A stretch of 64,000 nt of DNA, taken from the NCBI GenBank assembly GCA_025786725.1, contig JAHLTZ010000030.1, positions 248,001-312,000 of the forward strand, read 5' to 3'. The notes under the pieces are model-generated. The model ran no database searches. It saw nothing but the letters and a program-made list of their open reading frames with translations, and was not told the origin of the DNA. Every line of letters starts with the position of its first letter. The first letter of the stretch is position 1. Positions 58,253-64,000 of the stretch are shown here, piece by piece. Source of the DNA: Syncephalis fuscata. Lineage: Eukaryota; Zoopagomycota; Zoopagomycetes; Zoopagales; Piptocephalidaceae. A program made the position numbers and the translations under genes.

Positions 58253-59118
58253 GTAGCTAGACTTTAGTCACTATAATTCATACTATTTTGTTGGTTTTTA
58301 TCATGAAGCAAGCGCTATGTAATTATTGTTATTTACTAAACTGTTTATTTGGCTAAAAAGTAGTGAATATAACTATAATAAATGTATATTTGGTAATTGT
58401 AGCTATATTTAAGCAAAATAATGTGGCTAAAGTGTTAATTAGCTAATTTACATTATTGTCTATAGTTTCAATAGTTAAGCAAATCTTTTAAGCACAATAA
58501 CGATTTACTATTAAACTAGTTAATTGCTATTATATTTAAGCCTATGGCCTTTGCTGTACTGTACCTGCATGCCATAAACCTGTAGCAGTACCACTTAAAT
58601 AATCATAAGCTCATTAGTTAACTATTTGTTTATTTACTAGAGAGATGGTAAATAGTACAATTTAACATAAACCAATTTTATTATTACTAATACTATTGTA
58701 ATAAATACTAATTAAAGTTATTTAATATACTAGTAATAAGTTATCTAGGCTACAAATCATTTGACCGATAGCTTGGTACACTGTTATTGTTAATCCATTC
58801 TCTATTACTATTATCATAATCATAGTATTATTATTAGCCTTTCAGTCTATTCATAGTGATTAAATAAGCAATTATGTTGCCTTATAAGCAATTCCATACG
58901 CTTAACTGTAACCTTGAATGCATATAAATTAAAGGGTCTATAAAATGACATACTATTTGTACTACTACAATTCGTATATTAGAACGTTTTGACCATTCCT
59001 TCGTTAATAAAATGAAAAAAAGAAACATCTAACCCTCGTTTCGCGCCAATCTCCTTTTCAACACCTTCAGCTTATTGCTTTCTTTTACATCTTCTATCCT
59101 ACTCGATTATAGCAAGCA
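58253..59118. other. Intergenic spacer upstream of TRA2
   Basis: AT-rich, no gene. A pyrimidine-rich leader (59030-59110) precedes the TRA2 start codon. Confidence 0.4.
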
Positions 59119-60476
59119 ATGGAGCCCGAGTATAGTAACGGCTGGGATGACAATATTGACAGTGGTCTTGGAGGTAACGATGCATCTTCGACCGCCTTAC
59201 GTCGCTATTCTCCCTCGCCGTCTCCTAAGCGTAATTTATCGCGATCCCGTTCACGATCGCCAATACGCCAGTCTTTGAATAACGGCAATAACGGTGGCGG
59301 CTACAGCCGGTAAGTCAGCCAGTAATGCGATGTGTGTGCTCTATACCAACAACGATCTATATAGTCATGACGAAGGTAGACGCAACTATCGTCGGCGTTC
59401 TCGATCCCGGTCGCCAGCCAACAACAATCGGTAGGCATAATATGATGACAATCGTCATAGAGTTACACCTATGCTTATCTATTTATATCTATATTGTTAC
59501 ATTTACTGCTTTATTCTTTTTCAGCAGACATGGTCGTCCCTTTTACCGGGATGGGTCCAGATCACGCACAGACGATAGATATCGTCGAGGACCTTCACCT
59601 GGTCGCCGTGACCGACGCAGTCGATCGCCAAATAGCTCGTAAGTACTTTATACAGCTATTACTATATAGCACTGCATTTATATAATATAAACTATAACTG
59701 TTTACACTTATTTTATGCATAGATTTATGCCTCAGGCCCCACCACGACAAGCTAGAGTAAGTTGTTATTTGGCATTAACACTAATCTATTACTATTTGTT
59801 TACTTACTATGCTACACGCATATAGGAAAATCCTGAACCAACCAATGTTCTAGGTGTATTCAATTTAGACTACTATACCGATGAACGTGAACTACGTGAT
59901 TTATTCTCTCCATTTGGCGGCTTGGAACGTGTAGTAGTAGTGATGGACCGACGTGTAAGTATACAGAATAGCAACATATATTGCTAGACTAACTTGTATG
60001 CTAGAACCAAAGATCACGTGGATTTGCATTTGTCTACTTTTCCGATGTTAACTGTGCAGCTCGAGCACGTGAAGCAACGAATGGCAAGGTAAAGTATTAA
60101 TTTATATATATAAATTAAATATAACGACTTTATACTAATTATATTACAGATGATCAATGATCGTGGTATCCGTGTAGACTTTTCTATTACCAGGGAGGCT
60201 CATAAACCCACACCAGGTGTTTATATGGGCGAAATGGAATACAATAATGCTCCTAGTAATCGAGGCCGTGACAATCGTCGTGGCGGTGGTGATCGTGGTG
60301 GTCGTGGTGGTGGTGGTGGTCGCGGCGGTGATCGCCATGGCCGTCATGGCCGTCGTCGATCCCGCTCTAGATCCCGTTCTAGATCCCGTGATCGCTATGA
60401 GCGTCGTTCCAATCATCGTATCTCGCCACCGGCACCGCATTCGCGTCGCTATCGCAGCCGTAGCAGATCAAGATAA
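59119..60476 (+). CDS. TRA2: Transformer-2-type RS/RRM splicing regulator
   Basis: TRA2 binds GAA-rich exonic enhancers and promotes exon inclusion. Seven exons: 59119-59309, 59365-59430, 59525-59638, 59723-59756, 59826-59954, 60005-60088 and 60150-60476 (314 aa). The layout is the classic RS1-RRM-RS2. RS1 contains RNLSRSRSRSPIRQ. The RRM has RNP2 LGVFNL, RNP1 RSRGFAFVYF and the TRA2-specific tail RVDFSITREAHKPTPGVYMG. A glycine/arginine-rich spacer (GGRGGGGGRGGD) and RS2 (RRRSRSRSRSRSRDRYERR) end the protein. Exon 3 has a CAGCAG tandem acceptor (59522-59527), so one Arg can be added or skipped. Codon slippage is visible in the GGT and CGT repeats. Confidence 0.92.
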
Positions 60477-61056
60477 ATTAACCGCGATGGTGGCAATATA
60501 GCCGCATCTCGTTCATTATGACATGTTTTTTCCTTCTTTGATCATTTACCTTTATTCATTTATAACAACAATAACAGTAACAGCGACAATAGCAATAATA
60601 ATAATAATAATAACGACTACTACGATTACTACTACGATTACTAAGCAGTCATTATTATTCTTGTTATTGAATATTGGTTATCGACATACATTTATTCAAG
60701 AGATGCATCGAGATTTTTTGTCTTTGCTTTCCGTATAAGCATCATTTATGCGTCATTCAATTGATAAAGAAGCAAATTCATGACAATTGAGGAAGAATAA
60801 ACCATAATGGCCGTGTGTATAAGGGCTTCAACAAGAAGTGGAATAGAATAGATATTGAAAACTTGTGAAATAGTTATAGAATAGATACACAAATAGATAC
60901 ATACAATAGATACATACATGCATTAATTACAATACAAAAACAAACTCAGTCTATGACAACAATACAAAACAAATTCAATAGATGACAACGTACTAACAAT
61001 GACAGCAATTATTCTTATTCTTATTCTTATTATTGTTATAGTAATTGTGTTGATTA
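60477..61056. other. Convergent 3' intergenic region of TRA2 and SEC12
   Basis: It contains a CAATAATAATAATAATAATA run (about 60590-60615), ACTACTACGATTACTACTAC (about 60620-60640), several ATAGATACA repeats at 60880-60915, and a TTCTTATTCTTATTCTTATT tract at 61010-61031. No gene is seen. Confidence 0.4.
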
Positions 61057-61911
61057 CTAAAGATCTTCTTCAGCTTTAAACCAGGTGGTATCAACAGATG
61101 GTGAAGATATGGGATTTGCAGCTGAAGAAGAGGAAGAGAGTAGAGCTTGTCCGTGATATTTGGTCAATTCGGTCAATAGTTCGGGATATTTTACTACAAA
61201 ATAGCTGACTAGTCCAATTACAATAAGAATAACCCATAATGGATCCATATTACGTGCTATAATGGATATATCAATATAGCCAGGTATTTGGCCAATATTT
61301 AATACAAATAAATGAATACATCAATAGGTAGTCTACATACCTTTCTTCATATGAACCGGTAACGGCATAACATGGCAAGAAGCAGCCGCCGATCCACTAA
61401 CCAGCAAACGAGCATCTGGACTAAATGCCAAGGAGGTGATGGCAAAATTATGTACTTGAGCTACATGCCGTACAACCTATACAGTATACAATATATGATA
61501 TAGATGAGTCTATATAGAATGAAGTAGAATATGTCTATATATTACCTGAAGTGTATGCGCATCAACTACACCAACGGATAGATCAGCTGATGCAAAGGCT
61601 AACCATCGACCATTATCGCTATACAAGATGTGTTAACAGGTAAGTATTTGTATATCTAATATTAATGTATCCATTCATTTATAATGATTAAATGATTATA
61701 ACAACTAACCTAATGGTGAAAGCGGTGGTTGGACACCGTCCAATACCTTCTTGAGCTATTTTACGATAACTAATAGTGTGTAATTTACACACAGTTGAAT
61801 GTTTACGATCAATGCTATTAATAATAACAAAGATGGCACCAATTGATTCACCTCGACCAAATCTAATAGATGTATAATATAATGAACAAGTTGTAACTAC
61901 TGATCTATCTC

Positions 61912-61946
<35 letters not shown>

Positions 61947-63085
61947 GTTACATACCGACAAGCCCGGAATTGGCATTCAATAGCATTGTTCAGTTTTGGA
62001 CTATCCAGTGTTTCGAGTTGTCTACCCGATGCCAGAGACCAGAAGCTCAATTCTTTGCCACATATCACGGCCATCTAATTGAATAGAGAATATGAAAGTT
62101 TAATAATAATTAATAATAATATGTCTATTAAGTGTTGTATCATTCCTGTTTACCTTATCATCTTCTGTATCAATATCCAAATCAAGTATATCTTGTTCAC
62201 CATGTCGATGAGGATAGATTGGTTCCAAAGAAGGATACGATAAAATGGATAACTATCACCAAACATTGTTAGTATTGCAGTTTGATAATATTAGTTCAAT
62301 AGACACTTACTCCACCTGATGAACTACCACAGGCAATTCTACGACCATCCTTGCTAAATCGAATAGCTTTCTAATAGTACATTATTGATGATATTTAATT
62401 AACTAATATATATATATATATATATACTAATACTTACTAAATAATCATCATCTGTATCCTTTGTACTTGATACTGTTGACTGTGTCTTTAATAGTTTAAT
62501 AGAACATGAAGAATTCTCTCTATTAGTTTATAAATATTAATTACTTTCTATAGTATTATATTAGTGTTATCTACTTACGTATCTTCCTCAGTCAGTTCAA
62601 ATACTCGACAATTATTATTATTATTGTTGTTGTTGTTGTTGTCTTGTTTATTGTCTTCAGCTGCGTTGATACCACAGGCAAATACATTATTCTATTATAA
62701 TATAACACGTTATGAGCTATTTGCTATTACCAATAACAAAACAATAATAAAAAGTATTGTAGTTATTAGAATTGAATACAATACTTGCCTCGTTATTGAG
62801 CGATAAACACATTGGTGCATCTTCATTTGGATTCAAATCCAATACTGCTGCTTCTTCAAGTCTACCTTCATCGAGGTCAATATCATAAAGCGCCTAGATG
62901 AATCACATCATTAGACGGCGCCTTTATCGTTTAAACAACGAGCGGCCTAGAGCTACTTGCCAATTTGTTTTTAATGCCACTCTTGTTATCACCACCGCCA
63001 CCACCAGCCATATACGGCCTTGCTTAGTAAAAGCAAGACAGTAGATTGGAAAGTCGGTAGCATAACTAAAAGCAGGACGGTCCAT
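61057..63085 (-). CDS. SEC12: Sec12/PREB guanine-nucleotide exchange factor for Sar1
   Basis: Sec12 is an ER membrane protein whose cytosolic WD40 propeller loads Sar1 with GTP to start COPII coat assembly. Eleven exons: 62961-63085, 62789-62893, 62579-62691, 62438-62519, 62311-62370, 62154-62252, 61956-62074, 61710-61862, 61546-61618, 61341-61476 and 61057-61256 (about 421 aa with one base restored). Propeller motifs include YMAGGGGGDNKSGIKNKLA (the Sec12 K-loop region), KAIRFSKDGRRIACGSSSGG, RWLAFASADLSVGVVDAHTL and ITSLAFSPDARLLVSGSAAA. The single helix WVILIVIGLVSYFVV follows, then a short lumenal tail. The first two introns use GC donors (GCAAGT). One base is missing near 63010-63016, before the glycine-rich loop. 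Confidence 0.88.
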
Positions 63086-63556
63086 TGTAGTAAACTACGA
63101 AGTAAAAGAAGTAGAAGTAGTAGTGGAATGAAAGCTGTTCCAATTCGTGAATTGTTTAGTGTTGACGTCAAGAACTGTTAAATAGTCATATATTTTATAC
63201 AAGTATTATGCTAAATGATTAATAGTTAATTAATGTTTAATAGTATTATTGTCACCATTTGTTATCTGTCAAATAGACAAATATATTCACTTATACACCT
63301 ACACATACACCACATGTCTATTCTCTGTGACTTTCTCCTCAAACACTTTTAACTATCTTTAACTAACCACTTCACCCTTCCATAGTCATACCTTAACACA
63401 CACACACACTTTCGCTCAAGCAACTCATCCTTCTATCATTTGTAGTAGTGCCAACTGTTCAATTAACCAAACTACAACTATTCTGGCGACTCACTTCAGC
63501 CCTTACACTAACTAGACACTTTTAGTTAGTCATTCCCTTCTACAGAAGGAATTATT
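63086..63556. other. Divergent promoter region
   Basis: Shared upstream region of SEC12 (-) and the last gene (+). A CACACACACAC run and C/T-rich strings are seen at 63300-63480. No specific site is identified. Confidence 0.4.
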
Positions 63557-64000
63557 ATGAATCTTGATCGAGGTGCTATACGATTGGACGCGCTCTCACC
63601 TACCACACCCACTACACCACCACTACCTATGACCGCCACAACCAACAACAATGCAAGCAACAGCAACAATAACAACAACAACAACAGCGATAGTAGTCGA
63701 CCGGCAGAGCCAACGGCTTTCTATGCATCTGAAGGTGTCTATCAAGCAACAAGGCATTTTTTATCGACCAAGCGGTCCCCAACTTGGCCATCGGCACACG
63801 TATCACATTGGTGACGGTTAAATCACGTGATCGTTTATCTAATAACGAGGATGTACCACTTGACAACAAAGGAAAATACGTACATCTTCAAGAACAGTAA
63901 TAGACTTAGTGTACAGCCACCTAATGGTGGTGTGGCCACGAACGAGGCGGCATCGTCGGCCAATTCATCATTAGTCGTACAGACGATGAAGAAGGGGGTG
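63557..64000 (+). CDS. Unidentified protein, 5' part only
   Basis: The ATG at 63557 starts MNLDRGAIRLDALSPTTPTT, a Pro/Thr-rich then Asn-rich low-complexity N-terminus (NNNNNNN). It is followed by an ordered stretch AFYASEGVYQATRHFFIDQA and VPNLAIGTRITLVTVKSRD. The frame slips by one base in the T run at 63757-63762 and again near 63845-63870. After that a Ser/Asn-rich reading (NRLSVQPPNGGVATNEAASS) runs off the end. I do not recognise the family from this fragment. Confidence 0.5.

Noticed and set aside
60144-60501. Thr- or Val-rich frames overlapping the TRA2 last exon
   Set aside because: They are alternate readings of the GGT/CGT repeats in the Gly-Arg-Ser region.
62450-62470. Second U12-like donor (GTATCCTTT) near 62457
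   Set aside because: It is on the strand opposite to the SEC12 gene and lies in its coding exon.
1-64000. tRNA or rRNA genes
   Set aside because: I looked for GGTTCGAATCC-type arms and rRNA core words by eye and saw no convincing case; a covariance-model search would be decisive.

Overview
The window looks like AT-rich nuclear DNA of a fungus. Most genes carry short introns (about 50-90 nt) with GTAAGT-like donors. Several products point to fungi: a membrane-anchored Spt23/Mga2-type regulator, Kgd4, GH18 chitinases with CBM19-type chitin-binding modules, and Mediator Med9. An apparent AT-AC U12-type intron and a UVSSA homologue, both rare or lost in many yeasts, hint at an early-diverging (zygomycete-grade) fungus; that placement is inference.

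Layout. 1-0.8 kb: 5' end of a CRAL-TRIO (Sec14-like) gene. 0.8-7.8 kb: AT-rich, repeat-bearing, with a C2H2 zinc-finger remnant. 7.8-17.7 kb: gene-dense block of MGA2/SPT23 (-), KGD4 (+), an SLC25 mitochondrial carrier (-), a NASP/Hif1-type histone chaperone (-) and a small unknown protein (-). 18.2-30.2 kb: a poly(T) insertion with target-site duplication, three paralogous seven-helix membrane-protein genes (18.7, 19.9 and 27.3 kb), MED9, an AGXT-like aminotransferase and an ACBD4/5-like acyl-CoA-binding protein. 30.2-39.9 kb: AT-rich DNA around a large secreted subtilase. 39.9-52.2 kb: UVSSA and three tandem GH18 chitinases, the first broken. 52.4-53.5 kb: a terminal-inverted-repeat element. 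54.3-64 kb: two RING-H2 ubiquitin ligase genes, a TRA2-type splicing regulator, SEC12/PREB and the start of an unknown gene.

Themes. The subtilase and chitinases form a secreted protein- and chitin-degrading set. NASP, MED9, UVSSA and TRA2 are nuclear housekeeping; SEC12, Mga2, the ACB protein and the RING proteins act on or from membranes. Many genes, including ones expected to be indispensable (NASP, SEC12), show single-nucleotide breaks of reading frame, mostly missing bases and often in short repeats or homopolymers. This suggests residual indel errors in the assembly, so pseudogene calls here are provisional. The strongest single observation is the U12-type AT-AC intron in the NASP gene.
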